64,000 bases of DNA from Hemicordylus capensis (GCF_027244095.1 NC_069669.1:23587501-23651500); one strand, 5' to 3'. Numbered from the stretch's first letter, positions 31,500 to 42,625 are shown. Translations and numbers: made by a program. The notes: generated by a model not told the origin, from the letters alone.

Positions 31500-33218
31500 A
31501 GGTGCCCCTAGGTAATTCTGGAGCCTGGGCCTGAAGGCCTTTGGAGGCCTCCCCACTACGCGTTAAGCATCACTTTTTAACACAGAGGTTTCTGAGGGCA
31601 CAACCAACCACCCAGGACAGACTAAAGACGACTTGGGGGCCCCCAGGGTGAGGAGGGCTCCGGGGAGGTCTGCTGCGGGGAGAGAGGGTTTCACTTCCCC
31701 TCCCTGCAGATGATTAGCCTCCCTCCCCCGGGCAGGAGGCTCACCTGGCCAGATGACTGGCAGCTTGCCCGGCAGCTCGGGGGTCCGGGGGTGGGATGCA
31801 TCACAATGTGTCACCCTGTCCCCCCCGGAGCTCCAACAATGCACCATGGAAGTGTCTCTGCCCCTGAGCAAGGGTGGCCCCTCACCAAATGATCTCAGCC
31901 CCAAACAAAGCCATTCCGCTGCCATGGGGCAATACAGCACTGTCCAAGTGCGAAGCTGGTGCTGTGAGCAAGTGGTGGAAACTCACTCTTGCCCAGCTGC
32001 TCCCAAACCCTCTTGGAGGACGCAGATGATGTGCCCGCTGCTGCCCTTGCTCCCCCAGCTATGCCAAAATGGGATCACCCCGTGAGCGTCCCCAAGGCCT
32101 CTGGAAAGGAGGGAAAGCTGCAGACAGCGCAGGATGAATGACTGAGCTGCTGCAGCCTCTCTCCCTCTGCCACTGCGGCTCCATTCATCTGGAGGTGTGA
32201 GGAAGCGATCCTGGTGTCTGTCAGGGACCTGCACCCCCTATGCTAACAGACATGATTGCCCGCTCTCAAATGTATTTGTGGAAATCAGTGTCTTTTCAAT
32301 CACATTTTGACCACAGCATTTTTGCTTCATTACGTGCGCAGGATCTGCCAAATCGTGGAAATTGACACACTTGTCTGGGAGTCTGCCTGCCTGTCATTAA
32401 GAGATGCCTCGTTTTTCTTCTAAACAAGCAAGCGTGGAGTCTTGGTCCAATTACCACCTTGACACATCATCTGTTTCATGATGGGGTTTGGGCTCTTCTA
32501 AAGAGCATCATTTCCACAGCACTTCAAAGTGATCGAGGATCAGTGCTAATGATTGCTGGACCGATCTGCACGAGTCCCCACAGTGCTGGGATGCAAGCCA
32601 GAAGGGCGGAGGAACCAGGGGGGTGGGGTGGGGGGGGGAATTTCACCCGCCTGGAAATGCTCTCTGAATTCCAGGGTTTCTCCCGGGCAGGAAATGCAAT
32701 TCTCTCTGGAATCAGGATAATTCAAGGATAACCCGGCATGTTTTCCAAATCCCTGGAGTTCCTGTCCCAAGGGACGTTTCCAGGGAAGTTTCCCAGATGG
32801 TTTATTCTCCACATACCTCCACCCAGCAACCACACAGGCTGCTAGTCGGGCTCCATTGTGCACAGATGGACGGGGGCCTGCCTGCAGAGTCCAGGGGTCG
32901 GCAGGCAGCAGCCTTTCGGGAGTGATGTGCCAGGCCTGCCTTGGCGCTCCACTGCAGGCCCCAGAGCGACAGGCAAGTGGGCTGCCCCCAGAGGGCCTGG
33001 CCCTCCTGTCCTGTCTGTCTGAGCCGCCCGGGCCCTGCAGGGATGACTGAAGCAGAGGAGCAACCCCCACCACAGCCCTCCCAGAACCTCCTGCTTTGGC
33101 GCTGCCTCCCCCTTCTCAAGCCTCCACTGCCCCTCCGGCCCCTCCGCCTCTGTTTGGGGCAACAGCCCCACGCCTCAGTTTTTGTCCACTCAGAATTATC
33201 ACCCAGTATGTCAAATAC
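31500..33218. other. single-copy DNA
   Basis: 32,235-32,460 is AT-balanced and repeat-poor (candidate conserved DNA by character only). The rest is GC-rich with uninformative open frames. A G-run lies near 32,617-32,638. Confidence 0.35.
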
Positions 33219-33765
33219 TGGCACCTTCCTTATGAGACAAGGCTACAACATCTGGGGCTTTTCAGTTTAGAAATAAGGCGACCAAGGGGAGACAAGATAG
33301 AGGTCTTTAAAATTCAGCATGGTGTGGAGTGAATAGAGACAGAGAAGTTCTTTTTCCTGTCTCACAACACTAGAACAGGGGTCATCCCATGAAACTGATT
33401 TCCTGAAAGTTTAGAACCAACAAAAAGAAGTACTTCTCTCATAGATTTTTCTTAATCTGTGGAACTCTCTGCCACATGATGTGGTGATGGCCACTAGCTT
33501 GGATGGCTTTAATTGGATCTTAGGAAAATTCGTGGACAGGTCTATTAGTGGCTATTAGTCTTGATGGCTAAAGGCCACCTCCAGGCTCAGAGGCAAGATG
33601 CCTCTGTATACCAGCTGCAGGGGAGTAACAGCAGGAGAGAGGGCCTGCCCTCAACTCCTGCCTGTGGGGGCAGGAGGCATCTGGTGGGCCACTGTGGGAA
33701 ACAGGATGCTGGACTAGATGGGCCTCCTTGGGGCTGATCCAGCAGGGCTCTCCTTATGTTCTTAA
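33219..33765 (+). mobile_element. CR1-type LINE, 3' part (plus)
   Basis: The ORF2 C-terminus is readable in pieces: ctacaacatctggggctttt (LQHLGLF), gacaagatagaggtctttaa (DKIEVFK), cacaacactagaac (HNTR) and tgtggaactctctgccacat (LWNSLPH). The 3' UTR follows with ccacctccaggctcagaggc and the terminal ggactagatgggcctccttg ... ctccttatgttctt. 5'-truncated. Several stops and small indels make it inactive. Confidence 0.88.
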
Positions 33766-34861
33766 CTGATGGTGTCTATTTGCAACCTTAGCAGGGGCTT
33801 AGCTATAACTGAAGAATGAGGGGATAAAGTCACTGGGCCCATGAAGGGGGCGGGGGCGGGTCCACTATCTAGTCAACAGCCCACACGTCACTCTCCCCTC
33901 CCACCCAATGGCAAGTAGTTGGCTCCTGAGACAAGCTGTGGGCTACTGTTTGCATCGGAGTGAGAGAAAGGGGGTGTCGAGAAGGTTCCATGTCCCACCA
34001 GGCCCATACAGGTCTTCTGCAGCAAGGACAGGGGCAGGAGGCGGTGGGAGGGGAGGAGACAGTGTGTGGGGGGGGAGGCACTTCAACCTTGCTGCGCCCC
34101 TGGACGTTCAAGCCTGCTTTCTTCTGAAGGCAGCAATATTTCACAGCTTCCGTTCCACTCATGTGTCCTGAACCTCCTCTCTCTCTCTCTCTGAGGAGAG
34201 CTCCAGAAATTCAGGTCAGACATTTTCTCCAGGGTAGGTCTCTACTTAAAGCTCTGAATCTGGTTTATTGCTCATAGGACTGGATAGTTTTTGGCAGTCT
34301 CTCCCCCGCCAGGTAAATGCATTGACTAAAATAGCAACTTGCCCTATTGCCTGCTGAATCTTAGCTTGCTGCTCTGTCATTTTGCAGGGCTGGCATCCTG
34401 GCTGATGAGCCACTGCAGGAGGGCATTGCCCAGGTGGACGCAAGGGCCCTTTCCCTGAGCCCAAGGGAGGCCAGTTGCAAACCCACTCGTTGTAACTTTC
34501 TGTTCATTAGCGGCCTCTTTCAAAAGTGTCCGCCGTGATCAGAAATGCAAAGGGACCTCCTAAAGCAATGTTCTCCATGGCAGCAAGGCCCGGGGACCAG
34601 GGGCAGCCCCTTCAACCCTAAGAGCGGCTCCCTGACTCAGTGTTGACTCACTGGGCCTGTGTGAAGCTTCAGCCAAAGCTGAATACTCTGCACAGCCTCC
34701 CTGGCACTATGCAGAGAGGACCATCCACATGTGCAGTGCTTGGAGGGGGGGGGCTCAATAAACAGGCCCAATAAACAATTGTGTGTGGGGTGGGGGGTTC
34801 ACACCTAGGGTTGATGTGGGCTGTCATTGGCCCTCAGCCTTGCAACGAAGAACATGAGTGT
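33766..34861. other. single-copy DNA
   Basis: A (CT)n run lies near 34,176-34,191 and G-runs near 34,746 and 34,788. No gene was recognised. Confidence 0.4.
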
Positions 34862-34930
34862 AGACAATGCGAAGCAAGATGAACCAAGAGTCTGATTCAG
34901 CATCAGGTAATTTCCTATATTCTTATGCTC
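34862..34930 (+). mobile_element. composite SINE 3' end fragment
   Basis: gtagacaatgcgaagcaaga, gaaccaagagtctgattcag and ttcctatattctta match the SINE 3' terminus. Confidence 0.5.
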
Positions 34931-34954
34931 ACAGTGTGGAAAAATACTTCTGTA

Positions 34955-35165
34955 TTACGGAAGTGAAGTGAAGTTGTGCCGTTGAGTTGGTGTCGACTCC
35001 TGGAGGCCACAGGGCCCTGTGGCTGTCAGCATCTTCCCATATTGCTGCTGCCTGATATAGGGGTTTCCCAGAGTCTGGGGAACATACCAGCGGGGATTCG
35101 AACCAGCAACCTCTTGTTCCCTAAGCAAGGGAATTTCCCCTCTGTGCCATTAGGTGGCTTATGAC
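34955..35165 (-). mobile_element. tRNA-derived SINE (minus), second tRNA family
   Basis: On the minus strand the head holds a box B (GGTTCGAATCC, from ggattcgaacc at 35,094-35,104) after taagggaacaagaggttgct, and the body ends near gtcgacaccaactcaacgg. A further fragment lies at 50,525-50,590 (aagtgtgccatcatcaagtc). It is distinct from the Sauria and composite SINEs. Confidence 0.6.
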
Positions 35166-35204
35166 AGAGCTAATTTTCGTTTATGCTGGATTTGCGGTGG
35201 CGAC

Positions 35205-36632
35205 AACAGCACAGGAGGGAAAGCATCCTCAAGGATAAAATTGTAAAGCACCTAGAAGAACAGGCCCTGCTGGGAGTGAGCCAGCATGGCTTCCGCAAAG
35301 GTAAATCTTGCCTCACCAACCTTTTGGACTTCTTTGAGAGTGTCATTGAGTGTGCGGATCAAGGTGATCCAGTTGACATAGTCTACCTGGACTTCCAAAA
35401 GACTCCTGAGGAAACTTAGCGGTCATGGGATAAGGGGACAAGTACATGTGTGGATTGCTAACTGGTTGAAAGACAGGAAACAGAGGGTAGATACAAATGG
35501 AGAGTTTTCACAATGGAGGGAAGTAAGAAGTGGGGTCCCCCAGGGATCTGTACTGGGACCGGTGCTTTTTAATTTATTCATAAATGATCTAGAAGCAGGG
35601 GTAAGCAGTGAGGTGGCCAGATTTGCAGATGATACCAAACTCTTCCGGGTAGTGAAATCCAAAACGGATTGTGAGCAGCTCCAAAAGGATCTCTCCAAAC
35701 TGGGGGAGTGGGTGACAAAGTGGCAAATGTGGTTCAGTTTTAGCAAGTGTAAAGTGATGCACATTAGGATGAAAACCCCCAACTTCAAGTATACGTTGAT
35801 GGGATCCGACTGACCAGGAGAGGTATCTTGGGGTCATGGTGGTCAGCTTGTTGAAAGTGTTGACTCAATGTGCGGCAGCTGTGAAAAAGGCCAATTCCAT
35901 GCTAGGGATCATTAGGAAGGGGATTGAAAATAAAATGGCTAACATTATAATGCCCTTATACAAAACTATGGTGCGACCACACTTGGGAGTACTGCGTACA
36001 GTTCTGGTCACCACATCTTAAAAAGGACATTGTTGAACTGGAGAAGGTACAGAAGAGGGCAACCAAGATGATCAGGGGCCTAGAGCACCTTTCTTACGAG
36101 GCAAGACTACAACACCTGGGGCTTTTTAGTTTAGAAAAAAGACGACTGCGGGGTGACGTGATAGAGGTCTATAAAATCATGCATGGTGTGGAGAAAGTGG
36201 AGAGAGAGAGATTCTTTTCCCTCTCACACAACACTAGAACCAGGGGTCACTCCATGAAATTGATTGCCAGGAGGTCTAGGACCAACAAATGGAAGTGCTT
36301 TTTCACACAACGCGTGATCCACTTGTGGAACTCTCTGCCACAGGATGTGGTGACGGCCAACAACCTGGATGGCTTTAAGAGGGGTTTGGATGACTTCATG
36401 GAGGAGAGGTCTATCAATGGCTACTAGTCGGAGGGCTGTGGGCCACCTCCAGTCTCAAAAGGCAGGATGCCTCTGAGAACCAGTTGCAGGGGAGTAATGG
36501 CAGGAGGGAGGGCACGCCCTCAACTCCTGTCTGTGGCTTCCAGCGGCATCTGGTGGGCCACTGTGCGAAACAGGATGCTGGACTAGATGGGCCTCCTTGG
36601 GCCTGATCCAGCAGGGCTGTTCTTATGTTTCT
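35205..36632 (+). mobile_element. CR1-type LINE, longest copy (plus)
   Basis: A 1.4-kb 3' portion of ORF2 plus 3' UTR. Visible reverse transcriptase motifs are [42 protein letters not shown] and the catalytic FADDTKLF (about 35,613-35,640). C-terminal CR1 motifs are LGLFSLEKRRLRGDVIEVYK and LWNSLPQDVV, ending MEERSINGY. About 26 bp encoding the AFDKVP region are missing near 35,400-35,405, and one extra G near 35,987 shifts frame before the VQFWSPH motif, so it is inactive. Of all CR1 copies in the window it keeps the most coding sequence. The 5' half, with the endonuclease, is absent. Confidence 0.93.
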
Positions 36633-37394
36633 GAGACAGCGTTCCAGGGCCAGATCCGTTGGCAAAACCAAGTGGAAACACTTTGGGTCCCTGGCTTGAA
36701 TTGCACAGTGTATTTAAAATAGCCTGTGCTGCAAGACCATGGAGTCACCCAACACTTCCCGGACAAGGATGATTCATGGTTCTGTTCTACCTGGTCAAGG
36801 TCCAGAGGACTCTGTCAGCTAAATTACCACACTGCCACTTTAATATTTCACCATCTGCTAGCCGAAAGTAGAGTTTGCCTGTCGGGTCCCATAAAGACTC
36901 TTCTTTATGACATTACACACGGCAGCATCTGCTGCAGGACTCCATTCAACTCCACTCCCTAGTTAAACAAACAAACAAACGTGCTGCCATTCTCCAAATG
37001 TGGCCAGCTCTAACTGCTGGGGTGATGGAAAGCTGGGCTGCAGGTCTTCGCTGGCCTCTTGGTCAGCTTCATGGCTTAACAACCTTTGGATCAATTAAAA
37101 AGGCGCACAGTATCTCTTTGGGATGCCTTTTGCTGTTCTGCCCTGAACTGAATGGGTTTTAAATATTTTGATACTTTTAGCACTTGTCTCTGTTGTCAGA
37201 GTGCTTTAGTTGGAAAAGCACAGTCTTTCCTTTCTAAAGGAAAAACACACGGATAATATATCATAACAATAATGTATTTTATTTAATATATTTATAGACT
37301 GCTTTTTCTAAAACAGGAGGAATATATTTCAGCAGGCATCATCACATAGTGGGATTACTTGACCTCTTTAAAGCCAACACTCACCACACCGTTT
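36633..37394. other. single-copy DNA
   Basis: A (CAAA)n patch lies at 36,964-36,980 and an AT-rich L2-like tail scrap (ttatttaatatatttataga) near 37,275-37,295. No gene was seen. Confidence 0.4.
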
Positions 37395-37515
37395 GTTTAT
37401 GTATCATTAAATTTCGACACCACCTCAAACAACCAGTCTCCAGGCAGTTGACAAAACTTTAAAAACAGCAGTTAAGACAACAATTAAAATGTCAATTAAA
37501 TAATTACAGCATTAT
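37395..37515 (-). mobile_element. L2-type LINE tail (minus)
   Basis: tttatgtatcattaaatttc, gacaccacctcaaacaacca and aggcagttgacaaaacttta follow the same order as the L2 3' end at 19.76-19.86 kb. Confidence 0.6.
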
Positions 37516-38319
37516 TGTAAGTAGTAGTTTAATTCTCAAAAGAGGGGTGTGGGCCTATGGCCCGGATCTTTTGAATATTTAGCCGACTCCACTGAAGCCC
37601 TGGCTAGCAAAAAGGACGAGGATTTGGTAACCAAGAGGGGCAAGTGAGTGTCAGGACCCAGTGGGCTCCAGCTTGCCGGATGAGCACGCCTCAACCCAGG
37701 CAAACCCTCTAGATTTGGAGAAACCAGCTAAGGAAATTACCCAGTATTTGTTTTGGGGAGGAACCCTGGGTTTTCTCTTCTAATTCAGCGCCTCCTTGGA
37801 GGAACCCAGACATTTCTCTTCACATTTCAGTTTCTCCATGGGAAGAATTCTGAAATTCTTCTTCAGATTGCCCTGAGAGCTGCATGCCGGCACCAGCAAC
37901 AGGCAGAGAGGAAGAGCCGTCCGTGCCGGCCCCAGGCCGGAAGACCTTCTCCCCTGAAGTTTCACTCTTCTGGAATGGGCTCAGAGGAATTTAACATCTC
38001 AGCCAGTGCACAAGTAGCTGCCGGACGGGCGCTTTCCAGATCACATGCTCCACAGTGGTTGGGATGGTGTAAAATGCTCCAGCTTGGCAGGATGGAAGCT
38101 CTTTGTTGCACAGTCCGTGGAATGATGCGATTTTCCAGCAGGAACCATTCATATTGTGTGCTGCACCCCCAACAGAAACTGCACTGGCAGCTGCAGAGTT
38201 CCAGGTCAGTGTTGAGAAGTTTGCATCTCCTTTTTGCTCTCTGAAGGAGAGATGCATGCACACACACCCACACACACAGCCCTGCTTCGCCCCCAAGGGC
38301 GCGTCTTTTTCCTCTCTCT
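37516..38319. other. single-copy DNA with repeat family Z piece
   Basis: 38,025-38,065 (gggcgctttccagatcacat, gctccacagtgg) recurs at 47,281-47,312 with few changes, marking a dispersed repeat of unknown type. Confidence 0.4.
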
Positions 38320-38466
38320 AGCTCAGGCCTGCTCAGCTTAGGCCCCCCAACTGTTTTCGGACTACAATTCCCATAATCCCCAGCCACAGTGGCCAATTGC
38401 CAGGAATTATGGGAGTTGTAGGCCAACATCTGCAAGAGGTCCAAAGTTGAGCAGCCCTGCTCTAGC
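38320..38466. mobile_element. palindromic MITE with long outer arms
   Basis: Outer arms tagctcaggcctgctcagc and gagcagccctgctctagct enclose the usual core, cggactacaattcccataat facing attatgggagttgtaggcc. It is longer than the other copies and shows that the element terminus lies beyond the common core. Confidence 0.75.
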
Positions 38467-39082
38467 TGCTGCACATGCAAAGCAAGAGGGTCCTCCCCCC
38501 CTCCCCACCACCAACATTATTATTATTATTAGAACTGTGTGCAAGAATGGGTGAGAGAAGGGGATGCAAATGCCCGGAGGCGGGAGGGGGGGGCAGGCAG
38601 GCAAGGCTGCACTACAGAACTTGCTTGCAAGCTCATGGGCGGCGCGCGGGGGGAGACTGCCGTGTGCAAAAACCTCATCAGGGCTGCTGACTGCAGGAAC
38701 AATGGGATGGCCGAGCAGGAGGAGGGCAGCCCCAGGCATCTCTGCGCTTCTGCAGGGAGCACATTTCCAGCCTTGCAGATCACTTGGGGGGAAACCAAGG
38801 AGTAAAGTTTTTCACAACCCCAGCAAAAAAATAAAAAAAATCTATATTTCTAAAATGGAGAGGGGCTTTATATTGATAAATTATCATCCGCACAGATTTA
38901 ACTGTCCACACCCCCCACAACACCGAAACAGCGTTGTAACCATCCTAAAAAATGGAAAAATATAGCTACTTTTGTGCAACAGACATACAATGTTATAACA
39001 TTAAATTGCAGCGATAAAATCCAAAATACAGCATCGGAAATGTGAATGGCAGCCTGCTGACAGAAGCACACTTAGCAGATAT
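38467..39082. other. single-copy and family Z DNA
   Basis: A (TTA)n run lies at 38,515-38,531. 38,995-39,060 resembles 47,440-47,500 (cagcgataaaatcc, acagcatcgg, tggcagcc), a second part of repeat family Z. Confidence 0.4.
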
Positions 39083-39202
39083 GTTGCGGCACCATACTAC
39101 CCTGAACGCGCCAATCTCGTCTGATCTTGGAAGCTAAGCAGGGTCAGGCCTGGTTAGTACTTGGATGGGAGACCACCTGGGAATACTGGGTGCTGTAGGC
39201 TG
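39083..39202 (+). pseudogene. 5S rRNA-derived sequence (SINE head)
   Basis: About 119 nt collinear with vertebrate 5S rRNA: accctgaacgcgcc, ctcgtctgatcttggaagct, aagcagggtcaggcctggtt, agtacttggatgggagacc and gggaatactgggtgctgtag. Box A, the intermediate element and box C of the internal promoter are all present. Differences from the usual 5S are mainly C-to-T or G-to-A at CpG sites and one or two lost bases after gcgcc. It has no T-run at its end and is fused to a SINE, so it is not a functional 5S gene. Confidence 0.93.
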
Positions 39203-39440
39203 AGGAGCCAGCATGGTGTTGTGGTTAGAGTGTTGGACTACGACCAGGGAGACCCGAATTCAAATCCCCATTCAGCCATGAGACTTGCTGGGTGACTCTG
39301 GGCCAGTCCCACATCTCTCAGCCTAACCTACCCCACAGGGTTGTTGTGAGGAGAAACTTAATTATGTACAGCACTCTAGGCTCCTTGGAGGGAGAGCAGG
39401 ATACAAATGTAAAAAAACCAAAACCAAGCAAACCAACAAA
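39083..39440 (+). mobile_element. 5S rRNA-headed Sauria SINE
   Basis: A dimeric SINE. 39,083-39,202 is nearly complete 5S rRNA and 39,203-39,440 is a full Sauria tRNA SINE: gagccagcatggtgttgtgg, box B attcaaatcc, ctgggtgactctgggcc, agggttgttgtgagg, ggctccttggaggga and an A-rich tail. The junction is direct (gctgtaggctgaggagcc), with no Pol III terminator between the parts, so it behaves as one transcription unit with both a type 1 (5S) and a type 2 (tRNA) internal promoter. 5S-headed Sauria SINEs are a recognised class, and this is an unusually whole example. Confidence 0.93.
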
Positions 39441-40966
39441 CTATTGCCCTGGGAGCAATTTGGCCCATGAAGCTGTCCATGGTGCTGGAATCCAGCCCGC
39501 CTTGCTTCACTGCCTCCCAGAACTCAGGGGAGCAGGACACCCTTTGTACCCAGACTAGCTGAGGTGGTCAGTACCATCCGGGGGGTGGGGGTGGGGGGTG
39601 GGCAAATGCTCATCGTGATTTTTACAAGGTCTACACCCCTAGAGAGGATTAACAGGTGACCCCACTGCGAGACTTCCAGGGCAGGCTCCTGTTTTGGTCG
39701 TCCTGCCAGGGCCACAGTTGCAATGGTCTTTTAAAAGCTTTAAAGGGTTTTAAACACACAAGAACTACTCCACAATTTCTTCAGTGTTGTCAGAGGAATT
39801 GAATCAGCAGTAGGCAGAGGAATGGTCTCCCAAGACTACTCCATGGAGGGAGTACAGCCATTTGTCCATCCGCCGTTACCCTGACCTTGACTCCCTCCCT
39901 CCCCTTTCCTCTGCGCAAAACCGAGGGCAATTTTACTCTCACTGTTTGCGGGTAGGAATAAGGGAGGAGGAGTGTTGACACAGAGAAAGCTGCCAGCGCA
40001 GCACCGGTATTCCATCTCTGGGGAGTGGCAGGCAGACGTTGCCGAAAGGCACTCTGGGCACGCCTCCCCTGAGAGGCACCGATGGCCAGCATTTGTGGGC
40101 CTGGCTTGTGGCCTCTCTGCTCCTCTGACCTTTGCACATCTTCAGTCTTGGGGTGGTGGATGTTCTGGTATCCACCAGAGAGAGAGAGAGTGAGACAGAC
40201 TTGGAGTGAGCATCCCCTGGAGAGAGACAAGTGCCCCAGGCCCTTTCAAAAGGAGGAAAACACAAAGCAAAGGCAGACCACCCCCATGATGACTGGGGTG
40301 CCCTGCCTCTAAAGACCTTACATAAATCAAAGAAAGAGGTCTCTGAATGCAGGCAAGTGGCCCTGGACTGAAGTACTCGGAGCCGTATGTCATGGAAATG
40401 TAACAGAATTCCAAACAAGCTAATTTCATTATTGTAATGGAAGTCTGTATCCTATTCATTAGACTGACATATGACTAGCCATTAGTAACAGTTCATTTCC
40501 CAAGCCATGGCAAATAAAGGTTGATTAAAAATTAACGAGCCCCAGTCCAGCCAGCACACGGCTGCATTTCCGACTTGAACTCACTGCCATTTCACATCTC
40601 TGAGAATGCTGGAGAATGACAGGACGCAAAGGACCACGGCTCCGGGTGCTTCCAAGGAGTGTCGACTGTGACTAATTGACTCCCCTCTCACATCACTCCC
40701 AGAGACAAATTAACAGATAACTAACGGGTATTAATAATTAAATCTGCTTACTGCATTTTTGATGACCAGACTCTGGGAATCACCACAGCGGCCCTGAGAG
40801 GCTGACAAAGATTTTCCAAGATGTGGGCAATGAAGGATGGACTTGCTCCTCTCCATCAATCAACACAGACACTCACCTCCTGGCCGCTCAACACCTACCA
40901 AGGTGGAGACAGCTCCAGACTGTCAAATATCACCTCTGCCACCCCTGCATATATGTCACTTGAGCT
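39441..40966. other. single-copy DNA, possible conserved patch
   Basis: 40,490-40,770 is repeat-poor and AT-balanced with several TAAT-type cores (gactaattgac, acaaattaacag, tattaataattaaatct). It is a candidate regulatory or conserved element by character only. No gene was recognised. Confidence 0.3.
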
Positions 40967-41024
40967 ATATATATAGATATATAGATATATATATATATAG
41001 GTGTGTGTGTGTGTGTGTGTGTGT
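40967..41024 (+). repeat. (TA)n/(ATAG)n followed by (GT)n
   Basis: Compound microsatellite: tatatatagatatatagata, a pure TA run, then about 12 GT units. Confidence 0.93.
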
Positions 41025-41167
41025 ATTAGAGATGCACCTATCAGACGGTATAGAAGTGTGATACATACACACACATGTTGATTTGGCTTCAATGCACACA
41101 TACACCCCATCACCAGGAGGCCCTCAGCAACCACCTCCCTCCTACCGGAGTCATTCCAACAAGATAG

Positions 41168-41465
41168 AAAGGTGCCTTCTACCGAGTCAGACCACTGGTC
41201 CATCTAGTTCAGTATGGGCCACTCTGGCCAGCAGCAGCTCTCCAGGGTTTCAGGCAGGAGTCTCTCCCGCTCTTACCTGGAGGTGCTGCCAGACAGTGAA
41301 TCCGGGACCTTTTGCATGCAAATCAGATGCTCTGCCACTGAGCGACCCACCCCACCCCCGCCCCACGTCTCCTAAAGGCAATTATCTTACAGCACTCATA
41401 GCATGTAGTCTCCCATCCAAATGCAAACCAAGGTCAACCCTGCTTACTTCAAGACCAGCTCTCCA
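41168..41465 (-). mobile_element. composite 5S/tRNA SINE, copy 6 (minus)
   Basis: Full length. It keeps an ATGCAAAT-type piece within the tRNA-like block (ttgcatgcaaatcagatgct), reversed 5S-like sequences (gtagtctcccatccaaatgc, caaccctgcttac) and the leader end accagctctcc. It lies head-to-head with the plus copy 146 bp downstream. Confidence 0.85.
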
Positions 41466-41610
41466 CCCCAGGAGCCCTCTAGGAGCTGCTTCCTCGGCTT
41501 CCCCTCTGAACTGTCCAGGCTTGCGATACCGGCCCCTAGTCGAAAAGGACACTCTGCAAGCCCCAAGCCCACCCTGCACAGAGCAAGGGATCCTCTCAGG
41601 GTAAGTGAGG

Positions 41611-41914
41611 AGAGGAGAGCTGGTCTTGTGGTAGCAAGCATGACTTGTCCCCATAGCTAAGCAGGGTCTGCCCTGGTTGCATATCAATGGGAGACTTGAT
41701 GTGTGAGCACTGCAAGATATTCCCCTCAGGGGATGGAGCCGCTCTGGGAAGAGCAGAAGGTTTCAAGTTCCCTCCCTGGCGGCATCTCCAAGATAGGGCT
41801 GAGAGAGATTCCTGCCTGCAACCTGGGAGAAGCCACTGCCAGCCTGTGAAGACAATACTGAGCTAGATGGACCAAGGGTCTGACTCAGTACATGGCAGCT
41901 TCCTATGTTCCTAA
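41611..41914 (+). mobile_element. composite 5S/tRNA SINE, copy 7
   Basis: A clean copy: gagagctggtcttgtggtag, gctaagcagggtctgccctg (41,656-41,675), atgggagacttgatgtgtga, cagaaggtttcaagttccct, gacaatactgagctagatgg and the end cagcttcctatgttcctaag. Very similar to the 47.55-kb copy. Confidence 0.88.
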
Positions 41915-42249
41915 GTGCAGTCGTCTCCTCTAGGGATGCCCCAGTTCGAGAGCCAACAGGGTTCCCAACCATGGGGGCACTCAGAGCTCTCTTCTTACTG
42001 CAGTCATGCAATTTGTTCCCCACCTGAGGATTGCTGGCTTGAAACCAAGGCATCCTCAGCAATGTCTCCACTGCAGAAGGGAAGGGGGAGGGTGAAGACC
42101 CTCCTCCCCTGCTCCCAATTGGCTGGCCATGTGCTGGCGCTTCAGAGACCCCTCAGCCTAACTGGCAGGATTCAGAAAGTTAGCAGGGCCCACTAATTTC
42201 AGTGGGAGTACTCACGAGTAACAGTCTGGATGTAAACCACTGACTGGAG
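41915..42249. other. single-copy DNA
   Basis: No recognised feature. Confidence 0.4.
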
Positions 42250-42471
42250 TATTTTTACATTTCTACCCTGCTGTTCTTCCTCCAAGGAGCCCAGAGTGGT
42301 CTGCATGGTTATTATGTTTATCCTCCCAACAACCATGTGAGGCAAGTTAGGCTGAGAGATACATGACTGGCCCCGAGTCACTCAGTGGGTTTCAAGGCTG
42401 AATGGGGATTTGAACTCGGGTCTTCCCAGTCTTAGTCCAACACTATAACCACTATGCTGTGCTGGCTCTCT
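42250..42471 (-). mobile_element. Sauria-type tRNA SINE (minus)
   Basis: tttttacatttctaccctgc, ctccaaggagcccagagtgg, gttaggctgagagata, gatttgaactcgggtcttcc (box B region) and accactatgctgtgctggct. Full length. Confidence 0.9.
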
Positions 42472-42625
42472 AAAGTAACAGAGAGAGAAAGATATATTTG
42501 TGTTGGCCAGAAATTGAACACAGGTCAACTGCTTGGAAGGCAGCTATGCTCACCACTATACCACCAACACTGAAATTTATGGAAGCTTTTTCATAAATGT
42601 AACATTTAAATTTATGAGTGCACGT

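Noticed and set aside
39083-39202. Functional 5S rRNA gene
   Set aside because: Several CpG-type changes, lost bases after gcgcc, no terminator T-run, and direct fusion to a SINE.
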